Source: Winogradskyella endarachnes (GTDB taxonomy: Bacteria > Bacteroidota > Bacteroidia > Flavobacteriales > Flavobacteriaceae). Taken from it: a stretch of 64,000 nucleotides of DNA. Position numbers and translations under genes: made by a program. The stretch lies in contig NZ_WOWS01000003.1 in assembly GCF_009741275.1 (NCBI RefSeq), positions 434,001 through 498,000 on the forward strand, given 5' to 3'. Shown here one piece after another: positions 54,226-63,240 of this stretch (the first letter of the stretch is position 1; each line of letters starts with the position of its first letter). Under the pieces are notes generated by a model. The model was not told the origin of the DNA and searched no databases. It worked only from the letters and a program-made list of their open reading frames with translations.

Positions 54226-55467
54226 ATGCTGTATTACTTATTTGAATATTTAGAACAACAATTCCAGTTTCCTGGAGCGTCACTTTTTGGGTTTATAACC
54301 TTTAGAGCTGCTGTGGCAATTATATTGTCGTTGTTGATTTCTACAATTTTTGGTAAGCGAATTATTCGTTTTTTACAAAGACAGCAGGTTGGCGAAACTA
54401 TAAGAGATTTAGGATTAGAAGGGCAAGTTGAAAAAGCAGGTACTCCAACAATGGGTGGAATCATCATAATCCTAGCTACTTTAATTCCTGTGTTGCTATT
54501 AGCAAAGCTTGAAAATATTTATATCATCCTATTGATTGTAACCACACTTTGGATGGGAACCATCGGTTTTATTGATGATTATATCAAGAAATTCAAAAAC
54601 GATAAAGAAGGACTAAAAGGAAAGTTTAAGGTTTTAGGTCAAGTTGGATTAGGAATCATTGTTGGTGCTACCCTGTTTTTTCATCAAGATGTAACATTAA
54701 AGGAGAAGTTGCCAATTGCTCAGCAAAATGAGATTCGTGCAGAAAATCCAGATGTGCAAGCCACTAAATTATTTAAAGCCGAGGAGAAGTCTACAAAAAC
54801 AACGATTCCGTTTTTAAAAGATAATGAATTTGATTACTCAGATTTAATCACATGGATTAGTCCTAGTTTAGAAAAATACACATGGATTGTATTTATAATA
54901 GTCAGCATATTCATAATAACAGCAGTTTCAAATGGCGCGAATTTAACCGACGGCATTGATGGACTAGCAGCAGGAACTTCAGCCATAATTGTGCTGACTT
55001 TAGGGATTTTTGCTTGGGTATCTAGTAACATCGTTTTTTCGGGTTACTTAGATATAATGTACATCCCAAGAGCTGAAGAAATCACAATATACATTGCTGC
55101 GTTTGTTGGTGCATTAGTTGGTTTTTTATGGTACAACACCTATCCAGCACAAGTGTTTATGGGAGATACGGGTAGTTTAACTATTGGTGGAATCATCGCT
55201 GTAATTGCTATTGCTGTACGTAAGGAATGGTTAATACCTATTCTATGCGGCATATTCTTGGCTGAAAATTTATCAGTGGTTATGCAGGTGAGCTATTTTA
55301 AATACACAAGAAAGAAATTTGGAGAAGGACGACGCATTTTTAAAATGTCGCCTTTGCATCATCACTATCAGAAATCAGGTTATCACGAGAGTAAGATAGT
55401 GACACGTTTTTGGATTGTAGGAATCTTGTTAGCGATTATAACGATAGTAACATTGAAAATTAGATAG
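54226..55467 (+). CDS. mraY: Phospho-MurNAc-pentapeptide transferase
   Basis: This membrane enzyme attaches phospho-MurNAc-pentapeptide to undecaprenyl phosphate, forming lipid I. The motifs FIDDYIKK (about 115-122), [12 protein letters not shown] and the C-terminal HHHYQ are in place among about ten membrane segments. At 413 residues it is about 50 longer than the E. coli enzyme because of a hydrophilic insertion at about 152-215, which contains several charged stretches. The start ATG is 23 bases after the four-helix-bundle gene. Confidence 0.95.
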   Translation: MLYYLFEYLEQQFQFPGASLFGFITFRAAVAIILSLLISTIFGKRIIRFLQRQQVGETIRDLGLEGQVEKAGTPTMGGIIIILATLIPVLLLAKLENIYIILLIVTTLWMGTIGFIDDYIKKFKNDKEGLKGKFKVLGQVGLGIIVGATLFFHQDVTLKEKLPIAQQNEIRAENPDVQATKLFKAEEKSTKTTIPFLKDNEFDYSDLITWISPSLEKYTWIVFIIVSIFIITAVSNGANLTDGIDGLAAGTSAIIVLTLGIFAWVSSNIVFSGYLDIMYIPRAEEITIYIAAFVGALVGFLWYNTYPAQVFMGDTGSLTIGGIIAVIAIAVRKEWLIPILCGIFLAENLSVVMQVSYFKYTRKKFGEGRRIFKMSPLHHHYQKSGYHESKIVTRFWIVGILLAIITIVTLKIR

Positions 55468-55475
55468 ATGAGTTT

Positions 55476-55501
55476 GTTATTCCTGCCTATGCAGGAATGA
55501 C
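55476..55501. repeat. Single-hairpin GTCATTCC-family repeat at murD start
   Basis: TTCCTGC (55480-55486) and GCAGGAA (55491-55497) pair around CTAT, followed by TGAC. It matches the right arm of the arg-operon element. The first possible murD start codon (55497) lies inside it. Confidence 0.75.
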
Positions 55502-56912
55502 AAAAAAGAAAGTAATGAACGAAGCAACAAATAACCAGCAGAGTAAGAAGTCCTTCCCTTCTGGGGAAGGATTTAGGAAGGGGCTTCGATTAGTTATTCT
55601 TGGTGGAGGAGAAAGTGGCGTAGGAACAGCGCTTTTAGGAAAAGCAAAAGGATACGAGGTTTTTGTATCAGATAAAGGGAAAATTAAAGACAAGTATAAA
55701 GACGTTCTTTTAAATAATGAGATTGAATTTGAAGATGAACAGCATACGGAATCAAAAATTCTAAGTGCAGACATCGTCATGAAGAGTCCTGGGATTCCAG
55801 ATAAAGTGGCTTTGATAAAAAAAATTCGTGAAGCGGGAATTACAGTGGTTTCAGAAATTGAATTTGCTTCAAAATTTACAGAAGCGACTTTGGTTGCAAT
55901 AACGGGAAGTAATGGTAAAACCACAACGGCAACGTTAACACATCATTTGTTACAACAGGATTTAGATGTTGGTTTAGCTGGAAATATTGGCGACAGTTTC
56001 GCGAAGCAAATTTTAGAAAAAAATCATAATAACTACGTGTTGGAAATTAGCAGTTTTCAACTAGATGATATTATAGACTTTAAACCAAAAATTGCGATTC
56101 TAACCAATATCACACCAGACCATTTAGATAGATACGATTATAAGTTTGAAAACTATATCGCTTCAAAATTTAGAGTGGTAGAGAATCAAACCGAAGATGA
56201 TTATTTCATTTACGATGCAGATGATGAAGTCATTTTAGAGTACATGAAAACACATCAAATTCAATCAAAAAAACTGCCTTTTTCATTAACGCGAGTTATG
56301 GAGCAAGGCGCATATTTAGACAATAACAATATAATAATAACAATAGATAATAATAAAATCACTATGCCAACAGAAAATTTAGCACTAGAAGGAAAACACA
56401 ACGTGAAGAATGCCATGGCAGCTTCTACTGTGGCACATTTACTTAAAATAAGAAAGCAAACTATACGCGAGAGTTTAGAAAACTTTCAAGGAGTAGAGCA
56501 TCGATTAGAGCATGTCTTAAAAATTAATAAGGTGCAATATATTAACGATTCTAAGGCAACAAACGTTAACGCTACATATTTCGCCTTAGAAAGTATGGAA
56601 GCTCCAACGGTTTGGATTGTTGGAGGCGTAGATAAAGGTAACGACTATAAAGAGTTGTTTCCGTTTGTAAATGAAAAAGTAAAGGCTATTATCTGTTTGG
56701 GTAAGGATAATGCAAAACTTATGGACACATTTGGAAAAATGGTTGATGTTATTATTGAAACAGAATACATGAATGAAGCTGTGAAAATAGCTTACAAATT
56801 GGCTGACGCTGGAGATAATGTATTGTTATCGCCTGCTTGTGCAAGTTTCGATTTATTCGAAAATTATGAAGACAGAGGACGTCAATTTAAGAATGCGGTT
56901 AGGAATTTATAA
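55497..56912 (+). CDS. murD: UDP-N-acetylmuramoylalanine--D-glutamate ligase
   Basis: The ATP loop is GSNGKTT at 137-143, and the Rossmann-like N-domain starts RLVILGGGESGVG at residue 31. The first 30 residues are unusual: they contain KSFPSGEGFRKG (18-29), encoded by a palindromic repeat (55548-55586). Start candidates are ATG 55497 (inside a different repeat) and ATG 55515. The rest is a normal Mur ligase of about 440 residues. It adds D-glutamate to UDP-MurNAc-L-alanine. Confidence 0.93.
   Translation: MTKKKVMNEATNNQQSKKSFPSGEGFRKGLRLVILGGGESGVGTALLGKAKGYEVFVSDKGKIKDKYKDVLLNNEIEFEDEQHTESKILSADIVMKSPGIPDKVALIKKIREAGITVVSEIEFASKFTEATLVAITGSNGKTTTATLTHHLLQQDLDVGLAGNIGDSFAKQILEKNHNNYVLEISSFQLDDIIDFKPKIAILTNITPDHLDRYDYKFENYIASKFRVVENQTEDDYFIYDADDEVILEYMKTHQIQSKKLPFSLTRVMEQGAYLDNNNIIITIDNNKITMPTENLALEGKHNVKNAMAASTVAHLLKIRKQTIRESLENFQGVEHRLEHVLKINKVQYINDSKATNVNATYFALESMEAPTVWIVGGVDKGNDYKELFPFVNEKVKAIICLGKDNAKLMDTFGKMVDVIIETEYMNEAVKIAYKLADAGDNVLLSPACASFDLFENYEDRGRQFKNAVRNL
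55548..55586. repeat. CTTCCC-type repeat translated within murD
   Basis: The stem CCTTCCC/GGGAAGG (55552-55558 and 55564-55570, loop TTCTG) is followed by ATTTAGGAAGGGGCTT. The whole unit lies in frame in the murD N-terminus and encodes K-S-F-P-S-G-E-G-F-R-K-G. The same unit in the same reading frame is found in murC. Confidence 0.85.
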
Positions 56913-56926
56913 AAAGCCCATCTTGC

Positions 56927-56943
56927 TCTTCCCGAAGGGAAGA
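56927..56943. repeat. CTTCCC-type palindrome after murD
   Basis: TCTTCCC-GAA-GGGAAGA, a perfect seven-pair hairpin, lies 15 bases after the murD stop. It is followed by AACTGTTGAGG. The word GAAGGGAAGAAAC recurs at 59636-59648 before murC. Confidence 0.75.
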
Positions 56944-57037
56944 AACTGTTGAGGCGTACTGTAACTAAATGAGCAATACGTAGTGTATCGCAAAAAAAAT
57001 GAATGAGTAAATAAAAGAATCTAATAACTAATTAAAT

Positions 57038-57078
57038 TTTCCCCTAATGGGGAAATGTCTGGAAGACAAAGGGGCTGT
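57038..57078. repeat. CTTCCC-type repeat at ftsW start
   Basis: TTTCCCC-TAAT-GGGGAAA is a perfect seven-pair hairpin followed by TGTCTGGAAGACAAAGGGGCT, matching the layout of the copies in murD and murC. It lies just upstream of the ftsW ATG. An in-frame ATG within it (57055) would add nine residues but is probably not used. Confidence 0.75.
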
Positions 57079-57081
57079 TAT

Positions 57082-58269
57082 ATGCAAAACATATTTAAAC
57101 AAATAAAAGGAGATAAGGCCATTTGGGCTATAGTCGCGTTGTTGGCTATATTCTCATTTATGCCTGTTTATAGTGCTGCAAGTAACTTAGCTAATGCTGG
57201 GCACACCAATACGTTTTCCCTGTTGGTTAAACATTTTATGCACTTGTTATTGGGCTTTGTTATTATGTTTGGGGTACATAAAGTGCCTTACAAATATTTC
57301 CGTGGCTTGTCTATGGTAATGATTCCTATTGTGTTTGTTTTGTTACTGATAACAATGCTTCAGGGTACTACAATCGATGGAGCAAATGCAAGTCGTTGGA
57401 TTCAGATTCCTATTGTAAATATGTCTTTTCAAACATCAACATTAGCTTCAGTAGTATTGATGGTGTATGTGGCAAGATATTTATCTAAAATTAGAGATAA
57501 AGAAGTTAAGTTTAAGGAGACAATTTTACCACTTTGGACACCCATTTTTCTGATGCTAATTTTAATTCTTCCTGCCAATTTTTCTACAACAGCCATCATA
57601 TTTACAATGATTATGATGTTGGCATTTATTGGAGGTTATCCATTAAAATATCTGGCGTTAATGATAGTGTCTGGTATTGCTGCTTTGGCTATTTTTATAT
57701 TGGTAGCAAAAGCGTTTCCAGAAGCTATGCCAAATAGGGTAGATACTTGGATGAGTAGAATTGAAAATTTTACAAACGGAGAAGATACAGAAGCGGATTA
57801 CCAGATTGAAAAAGCTAAAATTGCAATAGCAACAGGAATTACGCCTTTAGGACCAGGGAAAAGCATACAGAAGAACTTTTTACCACAATCGTCTTCAGAT
57901 TTTATTTTTGCTATAATTATTGAAGAATACGGTTTGTTTGGTGGCATATTTATTCTGTTTTTATACATGTGGTTGTTATTTAGAATTGTGGTGGTTAGCC
58001 ATAAATCAGATTCAATATTTGGTAAATTATTAGTGTTAGGTGTTGGGTTGCCAATTGTATTTCAGGCCTTAATTAATATGGCGGTTGCTGTGGAGTTGTT
58101 CCCAGTTACTGGTCAGACCTTACCATTAATTAGTAGTGGCGGAACATCAATTTGGATGACCTGCATGGCAATTGGGATTATTCTTAGTGTAAGCGCTAAA
58201 CGCGAAGAATTAAAGCAGCAAGAAGAAGCAGAAGATAACCCATTAGCAATTTTAAGTGAAGCGATTTAG
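57082..58269 (+). CDS. ftsW: Septal peptidoglycan glycosyltransferase FtsW
   Basis: A 395-residue SEDS-family protein with about ten membrane segments. It polymerises lipid II at the septum with FtsI. The conserved PVTGQTLPLISSGGTS stretch is present near the C-terminus. The start ATG 57082 gives the usual short cytoplasmic N-terminus (MQNIFKQIKGDKAIW). It follows murD, separated by repeats. Confidence 0.93.
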   Translation: MQNIFKQIKGDKAIWAIVALLAIFSFMPVYSAASNLANAGHTNTFSLLVKHFMHLLLGFVIMFGVHKVPYKYFRGLSMVMIPIVFVLLLITMLQGTTIDGANASRWIQIPIVNMSFQTSTLASVVLMVYVARYLSKIRDKEVKFKETILPLWTPIFLMLILILPANFSTTAIIFTMIMMLAFIGGYPLKYLALMIVSGIAALAIFILVAKAFPEAMPNRVDTWMSRIENFTNGEDTEADYQIEKAKIAIATGITPLGPGKSIQKNFLPQSSSDFIFAIIIEEYGLFGGIFILFLYMWLLFRIVVVSHKSDSIFGKLLVLGVGLPIVFQALINMAVAVELFPVTGQTLPLISSGGTSIWMTCMAIGIILSVSAKREELKQQEEAEDNPLAILSEAI

Positions 58270-58500
58270 ACAGAGGCAAAAGAGAAAAGAGATTAGAATA
58301 TAGAAACAAGAACAGAGATAAAAAGGATAGAAAGAAGATATAAGTTAAAACTGATTTTGAAGAGAGTGATTGTCCCCTTGAGGATTAGTGAAAAATAAAA
58401 TATTTTTTGTTTTGAAACTACAGAGTGAAGCTCATTAGGGGTGTTTTAATAATTAAACATTTTTATAGAAAAACGATTAAAAATAAACAGAAATTAAAAT
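58270..58500. other. 231-base gap between ftsW and murG
   Basis: The first half (58276-58342) is a purine-rich low-complexity run of AGA/GATA words similar to the ilvN-ilvC gap. At 58372-58386 TCCCCTTGAGGATTA looks like a fragment of the CTTCCC-type repeat, with TTAGGGGTG 50 bases later. No gene or clear promoter was recognised. Confidence 0.45.
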
Positions 58501-59601
58501 TTGAAGCCATATAAATTCATATTATCAGGAGGAGGAACAGGAGGACATATTTATCCTGCGGTTGCCATTGCAGACGAATTAAAGTCGCGCTATCCAGATG
58601 CTGAGTTCCTTTTTGTTGGTGCATCAGATAGAATGGAAATGGATAAAGTACCACAAGCAGGTTATAAAATTGAAGGTCTATGGATTTCGGGTATTCAGCG
58701 AAAATTAACGTTGAAGAATTTAGCCTTTCCGTTTAAATTGATTTCAAGTCTTTTAAAATCACGAAAAATCATAAACGCATTTAAGCCAGATGCAGTTATC
58801 GGAACTGGTGGTTTTGCAAGTGGTCCATTATTACAAGTGGCTTCTTCAAAAGGGATTCCGTGTTTAATTCAAGAGCAGAATTCATTTCCTGGTATCACCA
58901 ATAAATTACTAGGAAAAAAAGTGAATTCCATTTGTGTGGCTTATGATGGTTTAGAACGATTTTTTCCGAAGGAGAAAGTAAAACTCACAGGAAACCCGAT
59001 TCGAAAGGATTTATTAGAAGTAAAAAATAAACAGCTAGAAGGTAAAGATGCCTTTGCACTAAAGCATAATAAGAAAACACTTTTAGTATTAGGTGGAAGT
59101 TTAGGTGCAAGACGTATCAATCAATTGATTGAAGCTAATATTGAGTATTTTGAAACTCAAGATGTCCAAATGATATGGCAATGCGGAAAATTATATTACG
59201 ACCAGTATAAACAATACAATGATTTAAACAAAGTGCAAGTGCATGCGTTTTTAAATAACATGGATTTGGCTTATGCAGCTGCGGATGTTATTATTTCTAG
59301 AGCAGGAGCAATTTCGGTTTCAGAATTATGTATTGTTGGTAAGCCTGTAATTTTTATTCCGTCGCCAAATGTGGCAGAAGACCATCAAACTAAAAATGCA
59401 AAATCAGTTGCAGATAAAAACGCAGCGATTTTAATACGAGAAAAAGATTTGGATGCTGATTTTCAGAATGAATTTTCAACATTGATTTTAAACGAAGACA
59501 AACAAAAAGAATTAAGTAAAAATATAAAAGCCTTAGCATTAGTTAATGCCACAAATGATATTGTGGATGAGGTTGAGAAGCTTTTAAAAAGCCTATCTTA
59601 A
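58501..59601 (+). CDS. murG: UDP-GlcNAc:lipid I N-acetylglucosaminyltransferase
   Basis: This 366-residue GT-B enzyme makes lipid II at the inner face of the membrane. The N-terminal motif is GGGTGGH at 10-16, and [10 protein letters not shown] and the donor-site stretch [12 protein letters not shown] follow in the C-domain. Translation must start at TTG 58501, since an in-frame stop lies two codons upstream. There is no Shine-Dalgarno signal. Confidence 0.95.
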   Translation: MKPYKFILSGGGTGGHIYPAVAIADELKSRYPDAEFLFVGASDRMEMDKVPQAGYKIEGLWISGIQRKLTLKNLAFPFKLISSLLKSRKIINAFKPDAVIGTGGFASGPLLQVASSKGIPCLIQEQNSFPGITNKLLGKKVNSICVAYDGLERFFPKEKVKLTGNPIRKDLLEVKNKQLEGKDAFALKHNKKTLLVLGGSLGARRINQLIEANIEYFETQDVQMIWQCGKLYYDQYKQYNDLNKVQVHAFLNNMDLAYAAADVIISRAGAISVSELCIVGKPVIFIPSPNVAEDHQTKNAKSVADKNAAILIREKDLDADFQNEFSTLILNEDKQKELSKNIKALALVNATNDIVDEVEKLLKSLS

Positions 59602-59673
59602 TCTTCCAAAACTTAGACTGCGTTCAGCACGATAAGAAGGGAAGAAACCGAGAAAAAAAGAGACGAAATAATA

Positions 59674-61080
59674 GTGAATATTAATAATGAACATATCAGC
59701 AACAGTGAGAAGGCTCTTCCTAACGGGAAGGGTTTGGGATGGGCTACTTCTGTTTATTTCATCGGCATAGGAGGTATCGGAATGAGTGCTATTGCACGTT
59801 ATTTTGTAGCCAACGGTAAGCAAGTCGCTGGTTATGATAAAACACCCACTGAAATCACTAAAGCGCTTGAGGCTTTGGGTATTCAAATTCATTTTGAAGA
59901 TAATATAGAACACATCAATTCAGAATTTTTAAATCCTGAAAACACATTGGTGGTTTATACACCTGCTATTCCTAAAAATCATTCAGAGTTTAATTATTTT
60001 AAAGATAATGGTTTCAACGTTTTAAAACGTTCCGCAGTTTTAGGAGAAATTACGAAGCAAACTGTTTGTTTGGCAGTTGCTGGTACACATGGAAAAACCA
60101 CAACGACTAGTATTTTAGGACATTTGTTAAATACATGTAACGTGCCTGTTACGGCATTTTTAGGCGGAATAAGTGAAAATTATAATTCTAATTTAATTCT
60201 TAACGGAACAGAAGTGACGGTTGTTGAGGCAGATGAATTTGACCGTTCGTTTTTAACCTTGTCGCCAGATTTGGCTTGCATTACGTCCATGGATGCCGAC
60301 CATTTAGATATATACGGAAATGCAGAAGAGTTAGTAAAAACGTTTAAAGATTTTACAGCGTGTATAAAGCCTAACGGAAAACTATTTGTAAAAAATGGAT
60401 TGCCGTTACAAGGTATCACCTATGGTATTGAAGATGATTCTGATTACAGTGCGCAGAATATTTCAATAGAAAATGGTAGCTATATTTTTGATGTAAAAAC
60501 ACCAAAAGGCATCCAGAAAGGGTTTAAATTTAGTTTACCCGGACGCCATAATTTATCTAACGCACTAGCGGCATTAGCAATGGCAATAGAATATGGGTGT
60601 ACTTTTAATGATTTAGCTGTTGGATTAGAAACCTATAAAGGTGTGCAGCGCAGATTTACATATCAAATAAAAACCAATGATTTTGTTTTTATAGATGATT
60701 ACGCACATCATCCAGAAGAGATTAAAGCCGTTCATCAAGCTGTGAGAGAAATGTATCCAGGAAAAAAAGTATTGGCTGTTTTTCAACCCCATTTATTTAG
60801 TAGAACACAAGATTTTGTAGATGGCTTTGCAGAAAGTCTTTCAAAATTCGATGAATTATTGTTGTTAGATATTTATCCTGCAAGAGAATTGCCAATAGAC
60901 GGTGTAACCTCAAAATGGCTTTTAGAAAAGATTAAAAACCCTAATAAAAAGCTGATTCAGAAATCAGAAATAATTAATGAAATTAATAAATCTGATGCTA
61001 AAATAGTGTTGACTATTGGAGCAGGAGATATAGGAGCTGAAGTTAAACATATAAAAGAAGCCTTCTATGTTAAGAATTAA
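59674..61080 (+). CDS. murC: UDP-N-acetylmuramate--L-alanine ligase
   Basis: The ligase adds L-alanine to UDP-MurNAc. The N-domain motif SVYFIGIGGIGMSA begins at 26 and the ATP loop is GTHGKTTTT at 136-144. Between the expected first residues (MNINNEHI) and this motif lies an insertion of about 17 residues, including KALPNGKGLGWA (13-24), encoded by a palindromic repeat. The start is GTG 59674, since no ATG exists upstream in frame. It overlaps ftsQ by 14 bases. Confidence 0.94.
   Translation: MNINNEHISNSEKALPNGKGLGWATSVYFIGIGGIGMSAIARYFVANGKQVAGYDKTPTEITKALEALGIQIHFEDNIEHINSEFLNPENTLVVYTPAIPKNHSEFNYFKDNGFNVLKRSAVLGEITKQTVCLAVAGTHGKTTTTSILGHLLNTCNVPVTAFLGGISENYNSNLILNGTEVTVVEADEFDRSFLTLSPDLACITSMDADHLDIYGNAEELVKTFKDFTACIKPNGKLFVKNGLPLQGITYGIEDDSDYSAQNISIENGSYIFDVKTPKGIQKGFKFSLPGRHNLSNALAALAMAIEYGCTFNDLAVGLETYKGVQRRFTYQIKTNDFVFIDDYAHHPEEIKAVHQAVREMYPGKKVLAVFQPHLFSRTQDFVDGFAESLSKFDELLLLDIYPARELPIDGVTSKWLLEKIKNPNKKLIQKSEIINEINKSDAKIVLTIGAGDIGAEVKHIKEAFYVKN
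59710..59745. repeat. CTTCCC-type repeat translated within murC
   Basis: CTTCC (59716-59720) and GGAAG (59726-59730) pair across TAACG and are followed by GGTTTGGGATGGGCT. It aligns with the murD copy (GGGAAGG-x-TTT-x-GG-x-x-GGG-C-T) and is read in the same frame, giving K-A-L-P-N-G-K-G-L-G-W-A. Confidence 0.85.
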
Positions 61081-61789
61081 TTATAACTACATAAAAATCA
61101 TTGCATTGGTTGGTTTAGTGTGCTTTTTGTTTGCGTTTTCAAACCACAGAAATAAAGACAGAATTGTAGGTGAGCCAAACATAGAGTTCTTGGGAGAAAA
61201 CAATTTGTTTATAACAGATGAAAATGTTAGTAAATTGTTAATACAAAACCTAGAACCTGTTTCAAAGCAACCTAAAGAAATTATAGATTTGAATAAATTA
61301 GAATCTGCCCTAAATTCTAATCCAATGATTAAGCAAGCGGAAGTGTTTATGTCAGTAAACGGTGAACTTTCAGCCGAAGTTGAGCAGAAGCGACCAATTG
61401 CAAGAGTGAACACAAAAGCATCATATTATATAGATGATGAAGGTGGATTTATGCCGTTGTCCCATAATTATGCAGCAAGAGTGCCACTTATTACTGGAAA
61501 TATAGATAAAAATAAGCTTCAAAACGTCTTTCAATTCGCAAAAGCTGTTGATGAAGATGATTTTTTAAAGAAATATGTCATTGAGATTCGTCAAAACAAC
61601 GATAACACAATAGATTTTAAAATTCGAAAAAGTGATTTTACGGTTCATTTAGGAACTTTAAAGCAACTCGATAAAAAGATAAATAATTTTAAAGCATTTT
61701 ACCAAAAGGCTTTTAAAGACCAGATTTTAGAGCGCTATGCATTAGTGAATTTAAAATTTGATAAACAAGTTATTTGCACCAAAAAGTAG
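61067..61789 (+). CDS. ftsQ: Cell division protein FtsQ
   Basis: A 240-residue bitopic protein with a very short cytoplasmic end, one membrane segment (about 8-26) and a periplasmic part. The usual POTRA region is weakly conserved; the following beta domain (about 90-235) carries EVEQKRPIARV and YYIDDEGGFMPLS, recognisable in FtsQ/DivIB. It links FtsL/FtsB with FtsA. The start ATG lies inside the end of murC. Confidence 0.88.
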   Translation: MLRINYNYIKIIALVGLVCFLFAFSNHRNKDRIVGEPNIEFLGENNLFITDENVSKLLIQNLEPVSKQPKEIIDLNKLESALNSNPMIKQAEVFMSVNGELSAEVEQKRPIARVNTKASYYIDDEGGFMPLSHNYAARVPLITGNIDKNKLQNVFQFAKAVDEDDFLKKYVIEIRQNNDNTIDFKIRKSDFTVHLGTLKQLDKKINNFKAFYQKAFKDQILERYALVNLKFDKQVICTKK

Positions 61790-61792
61790 ATT

Positions 61793-63127
61793 ATGGACAA
61801 GCAAAATATTTCGGTAGGTCTAGATATAGGAACCACAAAAATTGTGGCCATGATTGGTCGCAAAAACGAGTATGATAAAGTTGAGATTTTAGGTTTAGGA
61901 AAGGCTAAAAGTATGGGTGTGCATCGTGGTGTGGTAAATAATATTACTCAAACCATTCAGTCTATACAACAAGCGGTTCAAGAAGCTGAAGCTGCAGCTG
62001 CAGAAAAAATTGAAGAGGTAACGGTTGGTATTGCTGGGCAGCATATACGTAGTTTACAACATAGTGATTACATTACACGTCCAAATTCTGATATTGTTAT
62101 TAATGAAGATGATATTGATCGTTTAATCAATCAGGTACACAAATTGGTAATGCTTCCTGGTGAAGAAATTATCCATGTATTACCACAAGAATTTAAGATT
62201 GATGGTCAAGCCGAGATTACAGAACCAATTGGTATGTACGGTGGACGATTAGAGGCTAATTTTCATGTGGTAGTTGGCCAAGTATCGTCTATTAGAAACA
62301 TTGGTAGATGCGTAAAAAGCTCTGGTTTAGCATTAGAAGGTATAACTTTAGAACCTTTAGCGTCTGCAAATGCAGTATTAAGTAGGGAAGAAAAAGAAGC
62401 TGGTGTGGCTTTGATTGATATAGGTGGCGGAACAACGGATTTGGCTGTTTTTAAAGACGGAATTATTCGGCATACAGCAGTGATTCCTTTTGGAGGCAAC
62501 GTAATTACTGAAGATATTAAAGAAGGGTGTTCTATAATTGAAAAACAAGCCGAACTTTTAAAAGTAAAGTTTGGGTCTGCATGGCCAGGAGAAAACAAGG
62601 ATAATGAGATTGTGTCTATTCCAGGATTAAGAGGAAGAGAGCCAAAGGAAATAACATTAAAGAATTTATCTAAAATTATCCATGCCAGAGTGGTAGAAAT
62701 TATAGAACAAGTTTTTGTTGAAATAAAGAACTACGGCCACGAGGAGCAAAAGAAAAAACTTATTGGTGGAATTGTTTTAACAGGTGGAGGAAGCCAGTTG
62801 AAGCACTTAAAGCAATTAGTAGAATATATTACAGGTATGGATACCAGAATTGGCTATCCAAATGAGCATTTAGCTGGTGATAGTGATGAAGATATAGCTA
62901 GTCCACTTTTTGCAACAGCTGTTGGTTTGGTAATGGATGGTTTAAAGCGTCAAGAACGAAAAAAAGCAGAGCAAATAGAAGAAGAAATGGTTGTAGAAAA
63001 TGATGCTGAAGATGTTGAAGAAATAGAAGAACCAGAAACTAAACCAGAAGAGCCAATTAAAGAGAGACGTTCGTTTTTAGATAAATTAACAGACCGTGTA
63101 AAGGATTTTTTGGATAATGCTGAGTAG
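61793..63127 (+). CDS. ftsA: Cell division protein FtsA
   Basis: A 444-residue actin-like ATPase that anchors FtsZ at the membrane. The phosphate-1 motif VGLDIGTTKIVAM is at 8-20, IDIGGGTTDLAVF is the phosphate-2 motif, and VLTGGGSQLKHL the adenosine motif. The SHS2 (1C) domain lies between. After an acidic linker (about 395-425) the protein ends in the amphipathic helix RSFLDKLTDRVKDFLD, the membrane-targeting sequence. It starts three bases after ftsQ. Confidence 0.96.
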   Translation: MDKQNISVGLDIGTTKIVAMIGRKNEYDKVEILGLGKAKSMGVHRGVVNNITQTIQSIQQAVQEAEAAAAEKIEEVTVGIAGQHIRSLQHSDYITRPNSDIVINEDDIDRLINQVHKLVMLPGEEIIHVLPQEFKIDGQAEITEPIGMYGGRLEANFHVVVGQVSSIRNIGRCVKSSGLALEGITLEPLASANAVLSREEKEAGVALIDIGGGTTDLAVFKDGIIRHTAVIPFGGNVITEDIKEGCSIIEKQAELLKVKFGSAWPGENKDNEIVSIPGLRGREPKEITLKNLSKIIHARVVEIIEQVFVEIKNYGHEEQKKKLIGGIVLTGGGSQLKHLKQLVEYITGMDTRIGYPNEHLAGDSDEDIASPLFATAVGLVMDGLKRQERKKAEQIEEEMVVENDAEDVEEIEEPETKPEEPIKERRSFLDKLTDRVKDFLDNAE

Positions 63128-63240
63128 CAGTATCACAATTCAAAATATCTAGAATAGAATTAATTAAAATATAAGTATAGAGTAGTAGTAAGCTAAACCT
63201 GTACTAACAAAAAATAAAATAATAGTTAATCCATAATATA

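Noticed and set aside
57055-57081. FtsW start at 57055
   Set aside because: The nine extra residues derive from the CTTCCC-type repeat; ATG 57082 gives the usual start of FtsW. Unlike MurC and MurD, here the repeat lies outside the likely coding region.
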